Source: Straminergon stramineum
Lineage: Eukaryota; Streptophyta; Bryopsida; Hypnales; Calliergonaceae
Length of the DNA: 64,000 nt
NCBI GenBank assembly: GCA_963920665.1
Contig: OY987265.1
Coordinates: 31,811,001 to 31,875,000, forward strand
Direction: 5' to 3'
Shown here: positions 37,155 through 49,345 of the stretch, piece by piece
Layout of the letters: each line of letters opens with the position of its first letter
Numbering within the stretch: the stretch's first letter is position 1
Made by a program: the position numbers and the translations under genes
The notes under the pieces: model-generated
What the model was told of the DNA's origin: nothing
Databases searched by the model: none
What the model saw: only the letters and a program-made list of their open reading frames with translations

Positions 37155-39513
37155 TTCTTAAACGACAAAACAAGCCCCCACATATTTGGTTTTAAGGAAA
37201 TCATTGACAAAAAGTGGGTTTTGCATTTTTATGGAATATTTCAACCTATTGGACCCATTTCTACAATGAATATGGCTTGCCCAACACTGCATTTAGGTTG
37301 CAACATCAAAGCATTATTCATCGTTCACTTATGCATGCAATGTCCAAACAAAATTTGGGCAAGCAATAAGATCCATGCCTCACTTCAAGGAGATTTTTTA
37401 TTCTCCCTTGGATGGCCTAGCAAACAAGGTAATATTGTTCAAGGATTAAGTTCTAACAAGAGCTAACAAAAGACAAGACAATTTATTATAAAAGACATGC
37501 TTTAATACTTATTTGGATAGTTTTAGATATAAAATTGCAAGGTGCTTTGTTGTCCTTAAAATATCATTGCATATATTTGGACTTATGAAATTCACACTTG
37601 TTTTGCGAAAGAATGATAAGTTAAGGCATGTTTTATTTTCCTTTTTGGACAAACATGGTTTCAGAAAATAATGATACATTATAGGTGGAAAAAAGAGAAA
37701 TATATAGCTTGGGATTGTGGACTATAGTGAGAAACTATTTTTGTCTACTCAACTATTACCCCCTAAATGTCTAATTAACCACTTTATAGTTGATGCCCAA
37801 CATTTTTGGCCAAGCTTAGGATTTTTAAAACAATTAATTTTTCTATGCAAATGACATCAATTTTTGTTTCTATTTTTATATTCAAAACTAAAACTACTAT
37901 GGTCAAGCAAAGATTTTAAAGAAAATAGCACAAAGTGTTTTATTAGTAATTTTTTAGTTTTGGACAGTTTACTATCTCGAGAAAGAAGTGATGTGTACAT
38001 CACTAAATCTTATGATGCTTTTCACAAATCAATTGAAATTGAAATTTTGACCAATCATAGAATTTTTCAAATGCCAAAGATAGAAATTGTGGTTTCGGTG
38101 AATTTTTGAAGTAAAATTCTTGAGATTCATTTGAAGCAAATCTATAAATAGTTTTAAAACTCTAACAGATGATATTTTCTACTCTCAATGCTTTATATAG
38201 TCTCTTTTGATGCAAACGTCAAAAATATTATAGAAATTATATTTTAAAATACATTCATATTTTGTACAAAATCTTATTTTCTTAGGTGTTAAATCTTGAG
38301 AGCCTATAGTTTTTTTCGAAACATAAATTTTAATACCTATTTAAAAATTATTATTCTTTATGAAAATATAGTTTATATATAGATTCCAACCTAAGAAAAT
38401 AGAAATACACTTGATGGTATTATGGTTGTTTAAATTGATACGCATTCAATGGTGCATTATATTGTACAACAAATTATGAACATTGCAAGGCATATGATTG
38501 GAATGCCTTTATATTCCTCTATGACCTCTTCATTTTTACAACCATTGAAAGATCACAACAAAAAAATGCATCTAGTGTGGAAAATTTTGGCATGAAACTA
38601 GGCATTGTAACCTTTCACCTATGATATCATGTATGCATACATATATTTTTTCTAAAATTTTAGGTTAATGTCATAGTCAATAAACACAATCTATATAGAG
38701 TTCAAGTAGTAGGCTTATACATATCAACGTAGTATGTGTATATTGTATTATATGGAAATCATTCACAACTTTGAATGTTGAAATTCTTGTACAAGTTGAT
38801 GTAGTACAAGATTTCTCACTTTGTCCTATTTGCACAAAGTTATAGATTTAGTTTGATTTTACAAAGGTTATTCAAAATTTCATGCTTATAGTAACCACTT
38901 TTAACTCCTCTTAGATCTAAAGGATTCATTTTCCACATTGTTGCAATGATGATCCAAAAACATCCCTTGAGATTGTAAAAATATGAGAGTCCTTTGCCAT
39001 GTGCATAGACATTATGAATAAGCCATTGAGTTCATGGAATCATCCTTTCATAAACCGATTCCAACCTTTTTAGACCCCATTTCTCACTCTACTTGTCTCC
39101 TTGTGAAATTTATGAATTTTTTTTATATTGTGGTGGAATAGAGCAAATTGAATTGGGTTCACCTCAACATTCGCAATTGAACATAGTCAATTTTGAGCAT
39201 GCTACCATTATTACTTCACCATCCATTCACACCCAATTCTAACAAAGTTGGTGTATGAGTACAAGTCCTCAAAATTTAAATGAGGGTTCAAACCAATTCA
39301 AGAACTTATCTATATGTATTTTTTGATTGTGTTAGGCACAATTGTAAGATCACATTGAAGTACAAACATTTTCAACTAATTTTAAGACCCAACTACCTAG
39401 TAAACTTCATACTAACCAACTTTACCAAAAATTTCCTACTAAACCTAATGATGCTTTAAAAATATAGAGTTTCCAAAACTTTGGACAATCTTATTTCTAA
39501 ACTTGCTCCATTG
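37155..39513. other. Gene-free AT-rich stretch
   Basis: Short open frames only, none with a recognisable domain. There is no clear tandem repeat or paired inverted termini. It is probably old, unrecognisable repeat sequence. Confidence 0.3.
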
Positions 39514-39943
39514 AAGGTAGACCAATCCAATTTTGTTCACTACTCCATTCCATACCCTACTTTTGGCCCCAATATCATCCAGAAAAACATCTAAATTTGC
39601 CCCCCCAAAATCTAAATCCATAGATTTTCTGGCAAAATCAATGCATTAATGTCCAAATGTGGTAGCATGTCAATCCTTCATTAGTAAGTACTTAAGTGCT
39701 ATTAGATACATGGAAAGGCATTTATGGGTTGTTTATGGGCCGTTCATGACTTTACTTTGTGGGCAATTTTGTAATTTCAAGGCAAACCACTTCAAAATTT
39801 ATAAAAATTACAATTCTACTTGGTTTCGATTTGTGAAACAAGTACACACCTCTGAATTAGTCTAAAAAATATGTGCCCCCCCTTGGAATTGGCCCCAAGA
39901 TATTCAAATTCCAAATTAGGGTGGTAATAGGTTTGTCTACCTT
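39514..39943. mobile_element. MITE, AAGGTAGAC family, copy 2 (430 bp)
   Basis: The left end AAGGTAGACCAATCCAATT and the inward-read right end AAGGTAGACAAACCTATTAC pair up. The interior aligns with copy 1 at 26643-27030. Its right end overlaps the TTAA that begins the next element. Confidence 0.65.
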
Positions 39944-39945
39944 AA

Positions 39946-40589
39946 TCCCTAAATGACCAAGGTCTTTTGTGAGCTTCTTGGAATTTGCTTTAAATTGAAC
40001 AAAAAACCCACATTTTGATAAGTTTTATCAATTTTTTTGGAAACTTTAACTATACAAATTCAAACCAGACATGTTAGAGATCATTTGGGTAAAAAAAACC
40101 CAATATCACTCATAAATTGTAAGATTATAATGTTTGATCATGGTGGTGTTAAAACTATGAAAGGGATTTGGAGTCTTTCGATCTTTTTTTCACATGACAA
40201 ACCTAAAAAATTGGTCACCAAAAAAAATGAGCTTAAAGGGCATACCATGTGTAACTCCAATAAGTTTACAGCTTCTCAAAATCTACAATGCAATTTTTAA
40301 TTAAATGAATTTCTAATTATGTGATTTTTCCTCTAAGATCTAGTGTATTTGAGGTTCATTTCCAAGAACCATCAATACTAGAAAAGCAAGATATGTAATG
40401 GACACTTGTGCACAAAATCTTGAACAGAAAAATCATTCATTTTCAAAATCATATTTTTGATGCTAAATCTAGACCTTAGAAAGAATTTTTCAAATATATA
40501 AACTACCAAAAATAGTAACTTGGTAACTAAAGGTATTATTTAACTTCAAGGTTTTATCGACACCAAAATTTGGTGCCTCAGGCATTTAA
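39946..40589. mobile_element. Left part of a TTAA-type element
   Basis: TTAA (39942-39945) is followed by TCCCTAAATGACCAAGG, a diverged version of the family A terminus. No matching right end precedes the next TTAA element at 40,590, so it is probably truncated or interrupted by that element. Confidence 0.4.
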
Positions 40590-41017
40590 GGGTAAATGTA
40601 CCCATTGTCAACCACTACCCATACCCAACTTGTAGGGGACATTGTTTCCAACCAAGGTTGGGTCAAGTTTCCAATCAAAGTTTGGAATGTTTTTTTCTCC
40701 TTTTTCAGGTTGGGACTAATAAGGTCATGACAGATCTCCCGAAGTAGTGAACAAGAAAGTAGGAAGTAATGAGAAAAAGTAGTTTTTGACTTGATTGGAA
40801 TTGGAAGTGTCTAGACATTGGTTGTGGGCTCCGAGTACTTTGTGGCACCCAAAATTCACAGGTATTTCAATTTCAGCAATAAAATTAATTTAAAAAAAAT
40901 GACAATCCCCATATTTCCAATCTTTCTACATGGGATCAATTTGCTGCACCTTAAATTGTTCAAGATCTGCTCCGAAATCCCTTCAGTGATCAGACAAGGG
41001 TACATTTACCACAGGGG
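40590..41017. mobile_element. TTAA-flanked element with GTAAATGTACCC termini (428 bp)
   Basis: TTAA at 40586-40589 and 41018-41021 flank a block whose ends are GGGTAAATGTACCCATTGTC and, read inward, CCCCTGTGGTAAATGTACCC. The GGTAAATGTACCC word is common to both ends. The left terminus differs from the CCC pattern, so the boundary is less sure than for family A. Confidence 0.45.
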
Positions 41018-41338
41018 TTAAGTACTCTTCTTTCATCTTCAAGTCCTGAAGACCACCAACTTCTGTCTTACAGTAGCAGGTGTGACCTTGAGAACAACAA
41101 TTCATTAGCATTTTAAACTCTCTAAGCAATCCAGGAACTTGACGGTGATTTCATTAAATTTGTATTAACATGTTAAGCTGCATAATTTTCAGGGTATTCT
41201 TTAGTTGTCTTATGATGTGTTTTGCTGAGATTCTGTAAGACTTATTCAGAGTGTGTCAATGGTGCATGTGCATGGCTTGAGACTTGTTCACTGTCAAGCT
41301 CAATTTGGTACAGGTTTACTATCTTTAACCCTGTAATG

Positions 41339-41589
41339 ACGCAGTGGCCTAAAAGTGTCTGATGGATGACAGAGAATCTGCCTACTTCTACTGAGTGTAA
41401 GAGAGATCCTACTACATGTAAGAGAAAAGTGCAGATGTTCATCCCTAGAATTTTATTTGAAAAGAGAAGATCTTATGCAGTAGTTTGACCTCCAATGAGT
41501 GCTCTTGGATTTGTTTAAGCAAAAAAAGGTTCACACAGTACCAAAAATGATTATTATTTTCCACTGTGACCAACCCAGTGTTCCAGGGG
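41339..41589. mobile_element. Small TTAA-flanked MITE B1 (251 bp)
   Basis: The left end CCCTGTAATGACGCAGTGG and the inward-read right end CCCCTGGAACACTGGGTTGG are bounded by TTAA (41335-41338 and 41590-41593). The interior matches 43570-43791: GATGGATGA/GATGAATGA, AGAATCT, TGTGAAAAG-like text, then CACACAGTACCAAAA/CACACGGTTCCAAAA and a CACAGTCACCAGTCCG-like end. Confidence 0.65.
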
Positions 41590-41900
41590 TTAAAGAGTGG
41601 TGCATCACATGCTGGTCAAAAAGGCTGATTTGTGAGCATGGATTCCAAGGAGGGCAGGTTTCTTATTTTAATTTCAATTCTTTCCAGACATCCCACTGAA
41701 ACTGTAAGTTATTCCTTACCTTTCCAGTATGTTCCTGCATGGCTTTGAAAACTACACCCTAACTGGTCACTTTGGTGTGCATAAATACTCTTGTCTTTCA
41801 TGCTCATGCAGATCTCAAAGAAGGCACAATCCAATCTAGTATTTGAGATTGGCTTCATACTCTTACTTTTGCACCAAACAAGGGGAGAAGAGTTCAATCT

Positions 41901-42110
41901 AAGGTAGACAAGCCCATTACCATTCCTTGATCCAATGCAACTCAAATGTAGGGACCTCATTGATCTTATGACGAGAATTTATGATAGTAGTATATGCCTT
42001 AACTTCACATAAGACATGTATTATAGTTTTATCTTCCCACTCTAGAATCAATGAGGATTCTACATTTGGGTGGTATTGGGTCAAAAGTTGACATTGGATA
42101 AAGCTACCTT
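41901..42110. mobile_element. MITE, AAGGTAGAC family, short copy (210 bp)
   Basis: The left end AAGGTAGACAAGCCCATTAC and the inward-read right end AAGGTAGCTTTATCCAATG are shorter relatives of the family termini at 26643 and 39514. The interior is largely deleted. Confidence 0.4.
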
Positions 42111-42618
42111 AGCCCTTATAGAATGGGTGTAAGAAACTAAGAATTAGTGACTTTAATGATGACGGTGGAAGTATTATTAAATGGTAGACATCAAGCATTA
42201 AAAAGCTAAATGAAATCTTGTATTTTTCAAACTTGTCAGTGTGCAAATTCTTCATATCTTGAAAATAGATTGTTTAGTCTTTTCAGTGTACATTACAGCT
42301 CTTGATTTGATGGTTTTCAACTTCCATCAAGCCTTGAGCACCACCTTGAAGTTTTTGATTCGTTTTCATTTTGAGCTTCAAAATACAAACTACATTGACT
42401 TCTGAAGATGGCTGTACTGAACAATATATCTGTGCAAGCTTAGTAGTTGGGATGCAGTTTCAACCGACCGATCTATGGTATTTCTCAACAAATTTTTTTA
42501 ATCAGATTTTGACAGGAAGAATGAACTGCTATCAGTGAAATACTGTATCAGTGACAAGAAACTAGTGTACTATTCATGAAGAGTGGAACTTAGTTTTATT
42601 GAAAATTTCAGATGTCTG
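42111..42618. other. Gene-free spacer
   Basis: Base composition is a little more balanced than its surroundings. No protein domain, RNA gene or repeat could be recognised. Confidence 0.25.
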
Positions 42619-42622
42619 TTAA

Positions 42623-43565
42623 CCCCTAAAGGTATTTGACTATGTTTTCACCAAAAATGCTCCAAAACTGTCATCTCTAGTACAAGTACCAAATTTTAGA
42701 AAAAAATACATTTGGGGACAAATGTAACTATAGGATCTTGTAGTACGCTAGTTTGGGAAGATGTGGAAAAAATTTCAAAAATATCCACAGTTTGGATTGT
42801 AAGATATTAGCATTTGAAGTGACAAAAAGCCATTTTTAGGCCCTGCAAAAATCCAGGCAGATGCACTTCACAAGGCCATATCATTATGAAAAAATGTCCA
42901 AAATGGTTGTAACTCTTTGGATTCATTCTTTAAGTCATGTTGGCTACATGCTTGAAAACTTTTAGATCATTTGGAATTGTACAACATATAGGAAAAAATT
43001 AGTAAGTAGAAAGAAGTAGAGAATAATTCAAAATACCAAATTGTTAATAATTTATTTATGGAATTGAAAAACGCCAATCCCAATGGTTCAATTGTTGTGA
43101 CAAACAATCTACACCTCAGTTTTTTTATTTTTTTCCACAAATATGAAAAATTGAATTAAATAAAGGTCTTCAAAGTTTATTTTAGAGTAGAGATTCCATT
43201 ACTACCTACAAACTACCCACAACTAAAACTTTTCATAACTTTCATTTCATAAATCAAAATGGAATGATTCAAAGCTTTCAATGTATATATAAATCATGAA
43301 AATAAATTTTAAATTTTAATTTTAAAATAAAGTGATTTTTAAAGAATTTTTTTTTCTGCTAAGGATGCCCGCCGAGCTATGAAAACAACATATCATACAA
43401 TAACTTTTTAACCATGTATTCAAAAGTTATGAAAATTGTTGGGTCTTAAAGCTACTCCTCTGGCACATGTTGTGTGAAAATTTCAAAGAAAAAAAATAAA
43501 AATTTCATTCGTAGTGAGCTGCCCAAAGCTATGTTGCCAAAAAACACTATTTGGTCCTTTAGGGG
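42623..43565. mobile_element. TTAA-flanked element A4 (943 bp), piggyBac-like termini
   Basis: The left end CCCCTAAAGGTATTTGAC and the inward-read right end CCCCTAAAGGACCAAATAG are bounded by TTAA at 42619-42622 and 43566-43569. The right half recurs in reverse at 55,603-55,975. The right TTAA is shared with the next element. Confidence 0.7.
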
Positions 43566-43569
43566 TTAA

Positions 43570-43791
43570 CCCTTAAATGTTGACATGGATGTTTTATGTC
43601 TGATGAATGATAAAGAATCTCTCTATGTAGGACAAAACTACAACTATTCATCCTCAAAATTTTGTGTGAAAAGTGTAGGTCTTCTACAGTTGTATGACTT
43701 CCAATGATTATTTTTGGATTTTATAAAGTAGATGATATCACACGGTTCCAAAAGGGAGGATTTCCACAGTCACCAGTCCGTCCTTCAAGGG
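43570..43791. mobile_element. Small TTAA-flanked MITE B2 (222 bp), abutting A4
   Basis: The left end CCCTTAAATGTTGACATGG and the inward-read right end CCCTTGAAGGACGGACTGG are bounded by TTAA at 43566-43569 and 43792-43795. It is a relative of B1 (41339-41589). It shares one TTAA copy with A4, so one element inserted into the target duplication of the other. Confidence 0.65.
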
Positions 43792-43795
43792 TTAA

Positions 43796-45999
43796 AGTAA
43801 GTTAAACAACCCCACCATGGATTGAATTAACTTATGGGCAAGTGCTTCCCACCCTTTTTAACAACACCAATCTTGTTGTGGTGGGTGTGCAGTTGCACTC
43901 GTGCTTCATGTTAGAGTTGGGCCATCACATCTCGCTAATTGCTGTGCCAGGGAGGTACCAGACAGGCCCTCGATCAGTCTATGATGGATGACCAAGTCCT
44001 CACTGCCTAATTTATTTATTCCAGCACAGCTATGTGGACTCAATCAGGTCAGCTGGCTTCTGTAGGATGTGAGATTCTGAGCGCATTGTGTTGCCGGATG
44101 AGTGCTCGGTCAAGTCATTCTCATGCAGAGTTGCCCAAATACCAAGCATGTTGCCGGGTATCCCAACTGCATATATGAGTGCTTGGGGTCAGTTCCTCTT
44201 GCTTTACGATAAGTGTCACCCCAAATACCAAGGTCGAGACAACGACACCACACATAGCCATCTTGTACACACTTACCGACACACGTCTAGGGTGTAGGAG
44301 AAGCCAATTCATCATTGTGAGGACATTAGCGTACATTTCAATTCAAACTCATGGATCTCAATGTGGAATGACTTCACTATGCGTGCCATCTCTTAAAGAA
44401 TCAATGACATTGCAATATTGGATTGTTGTTGCTTGGATTGCCTTGAATCAAGTGTATCCGATGCATCACATCTCGGGAACTTTATGGAATGAAGTTGGAA
44501 TTGGTGAGATGCTCCTAGATACACTTTCGTACACTTTTGTTAGTGGACATCATGTTGGGTTCCATTGAGATGGTTCATCCAACTTGATGAGGATTGGCCA
44601 CTTAGTCTCGTGTTTCAATCTTTTATTTTGACAAAGGTTGACCTATGACATGATTGTGTTCACTAGAAACAAACAACAAATTTGGATAATTGTCAAAATG
44701 AGGTGCAAGGAAAACCTTGTGAGCATGCCGTTTTAGGTGATCATTATGGATGTAGAATAATTAAATTTGAAGCATCTTAGTTAACTCTTATGGGTGAGGA
44801 GGCCAGCGTACTTCAAGATCGAAGTTGTAAGAAACTCATACTTTTTTTGGAAAATCATACTTTCAATTGCTATGGCCTTTTGTGTTTAAGGACTAACATT
44901 GCAACAAATTGCATTGTAGCTAATTCAAGTTGATTCCATAAGACTAACTTGAAAAAACAAATAATTGATGGATCCTCTTCAATAGTATTAGAGCGTTGCC
45001 AACGTTTTATTGGAAGCATGGCTCACTATAGATAATCCACTAGGATCCAATTGCTTGTCTTAGCTATGTACGAGTTGGTTGCCCCCCTATCCACTCATTC
45101 TTATCATATGAGCTTGGTGAAAAGAGGATTGATCCAATCATTTGAATACTTTTTCATTTGTTAGTTTGTCATTCATCCTTAATGATGAAAGTCTATTTCT
45201 GAAACCATCTGGTAGGGAGCTCAAGCTGGGACTACAACTTGGAGCGAGGATATAAAATGAATGTTGGCCCGATAGCCAAGATTACGACATTGAAGACAAT
45301 CCTAACAAAAACAAGGTGTCTAGAATTTGAAGAAGCTAGCATGGATGACAAGATGACATTTAGAGGGTTGTTTTTGCTAAGGATGGTGAGTTTTGTACAT
45401 TGGACGGGTATGTGGCGGAGGTGTAAAATGAGGTCGGCAACACCTTAACCCAAGCCACTTGGGAGCTTGGCCAGTGAAACATTGGTGATGGTCTCAACAA
45501 TATACACTATACAATCTTACTACATTATTCCTTTTCTTATGGAAAATTTGCATTTGGAATTTGGAATTCTCATTTTCTTGTTCTTGAAAAGAGGATGCAA
45601 CATGTGGAGCTTGTACATTGTTCTCTTCTCGTGAAGTTAAAACTTTTATGATATTTTGGTATGTCCCAACTTCGGGGTTCACTTGGAGCAAGGACATTAC
45701 TTGGCCAAAATTTATTAATAAACTCATTCCATGCTCTTGGAAAAAATTGAATGGCTTCCTCATTGTGACCATTGTTGTTTGTTGCTTGTTGATACAAGAG
45801 TCATCAATGGTGGAAATTGGTGCAGTTTGTCCCAAATGGAAAACAAATCATTTTGGCAGTCCAAACTTAGAGGTTGAGGTAGGACAAATTATAGCCTATT
45901 ATGCAATTTTCTTATTAGTCAACCATGGATTCTCCTTCATCTTCTCCCCCTTCTTCTTCCAAGCTTTGAGGCTTTGTAATCTCCACTCAAGCACAAGCC
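43796..45999. other. Gene-free stretch, 43.8-44.6 kb with higher GC
   Basis: 43,800-44,580 is GC-richer and has an open frame of 129 codons (44179-44568) that shows no recognisable domain. Open frames at 45,239-45,448 and 45,494-45,835 (minus) are likewise unrecognised. The composition suggests degraded retroelement or captured DNA. No termini were found. Confidence 0.3.
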
Positions 46000-46205
46000 A
46001 AGTAGACAAACCTATTATCATGCACACTAGCAATTTAAATATCTTGGGGCCAACTCAAGAGGTGTGCGCTTGTTTCACAAATCAAGCCAAAATTATAATT
46101 ATAATTTTATGATTCAAATTGTAATTTCTGTAAATTTCTGAAGTGGTTTGCCCTAAAATTACATAACAGTTCTTAAACTAGAGTTGTGAGCATCCTATAA
46201 AAAAT
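46000..46205 (-). mobile_element. MITE, AAGGTAGAC family, partial reverse copy
   Basis: AAGTAGACAAACCTATTATC at 46,000 begins text that is the reverse complement of the right half of 39514-39943 (AATATCTTGGGGCCAA, GTACTTGTTTCACAAATC-like, GAAGTGGTTTGCC). The other end is missing, cut by the GTAGAACC MITE that follows. Confidence 0.5.
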
Positions 46206-46228
46206 TAGTAACCTCTCTACCATACATG

Positions 46229-46608
46229 GTAGAACCACACATTACCAACTAGGCCCCATGGCCAATTTGTAGGTATTAGAAAAATCAAGAGAGAAGTGAT
46301 TGATTTCTAACCACCGGGTTTTGGTTTTCAACTATCTTCTAACCATCAATGTTGTGACACATGTGCTTGGTTTTGAGAGCCAAAGTAATCTTTGAATGAA
46401 CAATTATGGAAGACTCTATGTGTTGAAAATGGATCCATATCAACTTTTGACTACTAAAACTAGTAATTTCAATTCAAGGTAGAAAATTACTAAAAAATTT
46501 ACAATCCTCATGATTTCTATCTTTCTACAAAGTAGAAAATTTACATTACTTTTTGCTCTAGATCATGCACATAATGCCTAAGTGGTTGATAGTGGTTGGT
46601 TCTACTAT
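46229..46608. mobile_element. MITE, GTAGAACC family, copy 2 (380 bp)
   Basis: The left end ATGGTAGAACCACACATTAC and the inward-read right end ATAGTAGAACCAACCACTAT pair up. The interior is the reverse complement of much of 10893-11283 (GGCCCCATGGCCAA, GTGCTTGGTTTTGAGAGCC, GGAAGACTCT). Confidence 0.6.
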
Positions 46609-46639
46609 ATCCCATGGTACTTTAAGTGTTCACTATTAA

Positions 46640-46705
46640 CCCCTAATGACCCAAGCAACCATTTTTTGGTCACTACCCCTCTTTTTGAGCTGACCGTTTT
46701 TAAAC

Positions 46706-46710
<5 letters not shown>
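46640..46710. mobile_element. Single left end of a TTAA-type element
   Basis: TTAA (46636-46639) followed by CCCCTAATGACCCAAGC matches the family A terminus. No right end is seen before the microsatellite. Confidence 0.35.

Positions 46711-46787
<77 letters not shown>
46711..46787. repeat. (AT)n microsatellite, 77 bp
   Basis: An uninterrupted AT dinucleotide run of about 38 units. It is likely length-variable and a cruciform or replication-slippage site. Confidence 0.95.
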
Positions 46788-46791
<4 letters not shown>

Positions 46792-47400
46792 AAAAAAAAA
46801 TAGATTGTGTATGAATCCAATGGCATTAGTTTCATCAAATTCTGAGTTAAATTCCACCTTGTGGAATTTTTCAAGGTTGAGTGGTGTAGTGTAGTTTACA
46901 ACTCATTTTGGGGGTTTGTTTTGGGCATGGACTGAAAAGTCAGCCATCCACTGTTGCCCACCTCAAAAAGGTTTGATCCATCTCAAAGAGGCAAATCCTA
47001 GGAGCTCAAGGAGAAGACAAGTGTCCCTTTCTTTCTTTTTTATATAAACACTAAGCTTATTCTCATTTCAATGATCATTACAAGCTCCACCATGAATTGA
47101 AAAATGCTTGGAATGTTCTAAAATTTTAAATGAGCATTTTGAACTCTCTTGTCTTTCATTGAGTACAAAAAGGTCATCATTTTGAAATATTCTCTCTAAG
47201 GTAGGCTCCTTCAAAGTGCATTGCCTTGTTTTTCCATTGCCTTCAAACTTAAATATCCACTAAACCATGTGGTCATATAATCTGAAATTTTTGTGAGGTG
47301 CTCACTCTCAATGTGAACTTCAAGATCCTACAATTACATTCTATCCAATCTCAAGAAAAAATGAACAAACAATTCACTCTTGGTAGTATTGGCCCATATT
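46788..47400. other. Gene-free spacer
   Basis: No gene or paired termini were found. CTAAGGTAGGCTCC near 47,197 resembles one AAGGTAGAC-family end but has no partner. Confidence 0.25.
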
Positions 47401-47459
47401 GAATGTACATCTCATTGGATCATTAGGGATTAAGTAGTACACCAAACTAAGAAATAAAA

Positions 47460-49345
47460 ACTAAATGGAGGAAGATTGTCAATATGATATGATCACAATA
47501 TTTATATAAGAGGATAAAACCCTAGTGGAATTGGAGTCAAAGGTATGTACCTAAATTAGCTACTTTGTTAGTTACTTTCTTATACAAATCCTAGTTAAAT
47601 TAGAAGTTAGATATTTAAGTCAAATCTTTAAGAGTATAACAAATTTCAACTTTGAATTCAAAATCACTTAGCTAAATTACAGAGGTTTCTAAAACCATAT
47701 TACACTTTAAAAATAGGCAAAAATTGAGGAAGATAGTTGAAGATGAAGTTTGGTAGTCAAAGGAGTTATTTTTGGATGATAGGTACTACAAATAATCCAA
47801 GTCAAGTCAAAATGAAAAATCAGAAAATTTATGAAATTCAAGAGTAAAATCCAAAAAGAAAAATTAATTTAGAAATTTTGGTTAGAATAAAATGTTAGAT
47901 GAAGTTTTAGAGTGTAGTTTAGAGGTGAAACTTCATCTGCCTATAACTTTTGATAGGAAGGTTCAAATCAAAAGTCACTTCATATTTCAAAAAGGTATAA
48001 TTTGATGTTCTACCTCGTAGAATCATTCAAAACCCAAATATTTAGTTGAAATTCAAAATTCAATATAGTAGTCATTGTGTAGATGTTCAAAGCAAACTTT
48101 TAAAAGTAAACTAAAAAAATGTTGAATTCAAAAGCACTTAGGGAGTAATCTTTTGAAGATTCTACAAGAATATCATGCTTCAGAAGTAGATCAATATCAA
48201 AGAAGATAGAGTAGGATAAATTTTGGCATCAAAGGTTAGATTTGGATGAGAACTGCAATCATTCATCTAATGCAAGGGAAAGCAAAACCTCAAAATCTAG
48301 AAATAATCTAAAACTAAAATCTAGAAGAAAAAGTTGATTTGGACCAATGAGTCAATAGGAAATGATGGATGAAGTTTGATAAAAAAATTTGAAAGCAAAA
48401 CTTTACTTGTTTATAACTTTTGATAGGAATTTTAGAATGGAAATTCATTGTCCTGTAATTTTGGCTATTTAACCCCTAAAGGACCAAGGCCTTTATTCTA
48501 CAAAAAAATCCCTCAAAACTGCCATTATTAGAGCAAAGAGTAAAAGAAATTGAAATTTTTATTTTTTGCACATCTAACCGTAGTATCTTACAACTAACTA
48601 GTATGAAAATGTGTGGAAAAAATTTCAGAAATTTTGACTACACAAATTCCAAGATATTTGCATTTAAAGTGAAGAAAACAAGTTTTTCCACACATTGCGA
48701 GACTAGGTTATTTGACTTTGAACCTTCTTAACTTTAATTTTTTGCACTATAGAGTTTTGATCTTTAAATTTATATGGTGGAGAATTGAGTTGAGAGTCTA
48801 GGGAAAAAAAAATACCAAAAAATGTAATTTTTATTCTTTAAAAAATTGTTAGGTAGAAGTATATGCAAGATAGAAGGAAAATCTAAATTATTAATAGAAC
48901 CCAAACTCAATTTTTCTATCTTCATAAAAAATTTAGTCTAAATTATCAATATAATCTATACCCAATTTTCCTATCTTCATAAAAAATTTCAAAAAATTAG
49001 GACAAAAATTGAGACCATAAGTACTTGCCATAAATCTCATTTGTCCCCCAAAGGGACAATGATCCTTTAGGGGTTAAAGTTTTATGAAGAATAATTTCCT
49101 TTGAAAGTCTAGAGTTTTGTCCCACAAAGGCTAGAACCACTAAAAACTCCTAACTTTTACAATTTGTATTGGCTTTAGTTGAGATTTGAACCACTTAGTG
49201 TTTATCAATACAAAAGACTTGTCCATTGCTTGGAAGTTCGATTCAGGAAGGCTTAGACATCCAACTTAGGATTTGAATACCAAAACACGAAGAACCCAAT
49301 TGTGCCCACTTCATGTCAAGGGTGGACATACAATGCTTATAGTGC
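47460..49345 (+). mobile_element. Diverged 3' part of the LTR-like family, split by a TTAA element
   Basis: Text such as TCCATTGCTTGGAAG, GGCTTAGACATCC and TCAAGGGTGGACATA (49,225-49,330) follows the order of 4,235-4,345 in copy 1 (TCCATTACTTGGAAGG, GCTTAGACACCC, CCAAGGGTGGG). Upstream, GAAACTTCATCTGCCTATAACTTTTGATAGGAAGG resembles 4,010-4,055. A related motif recurs near 48,400, suggesting an internal duplication. It is interrupted by element A5. Termini are not preserved. Confidence 0.45.
48473..49073. mobile_element. TTAA-flanked element A5 (601 bp), best-preserved termini
   Basis: The left end CCCCTAAAGGACCAAGGCC and the inward-read right end CCCCTAAAGGATCATTGTCC form a strong inverted repeat bounded by TTAA (48469-48472 and 49074-49077). 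The right subterminal TTTGTCCCCCAAAGGGACAA is shared with A2 and the single end at 52,426. It is non-coding and sits inside older LTR-like sequence. Confidence 0.75.

Noticed and set aside
44179..44568. 129-codon open frame
   Set aside because: No recognisable motif, and other overlapping frames on both strands are also open, typical of chance in a GC-richer patch. Noted only as part of the unassigned block.
46605..46874. Open frames with (YI)n repeats
   Set aside because: They are produced by translating the AT microsatellite at 46711-46787.
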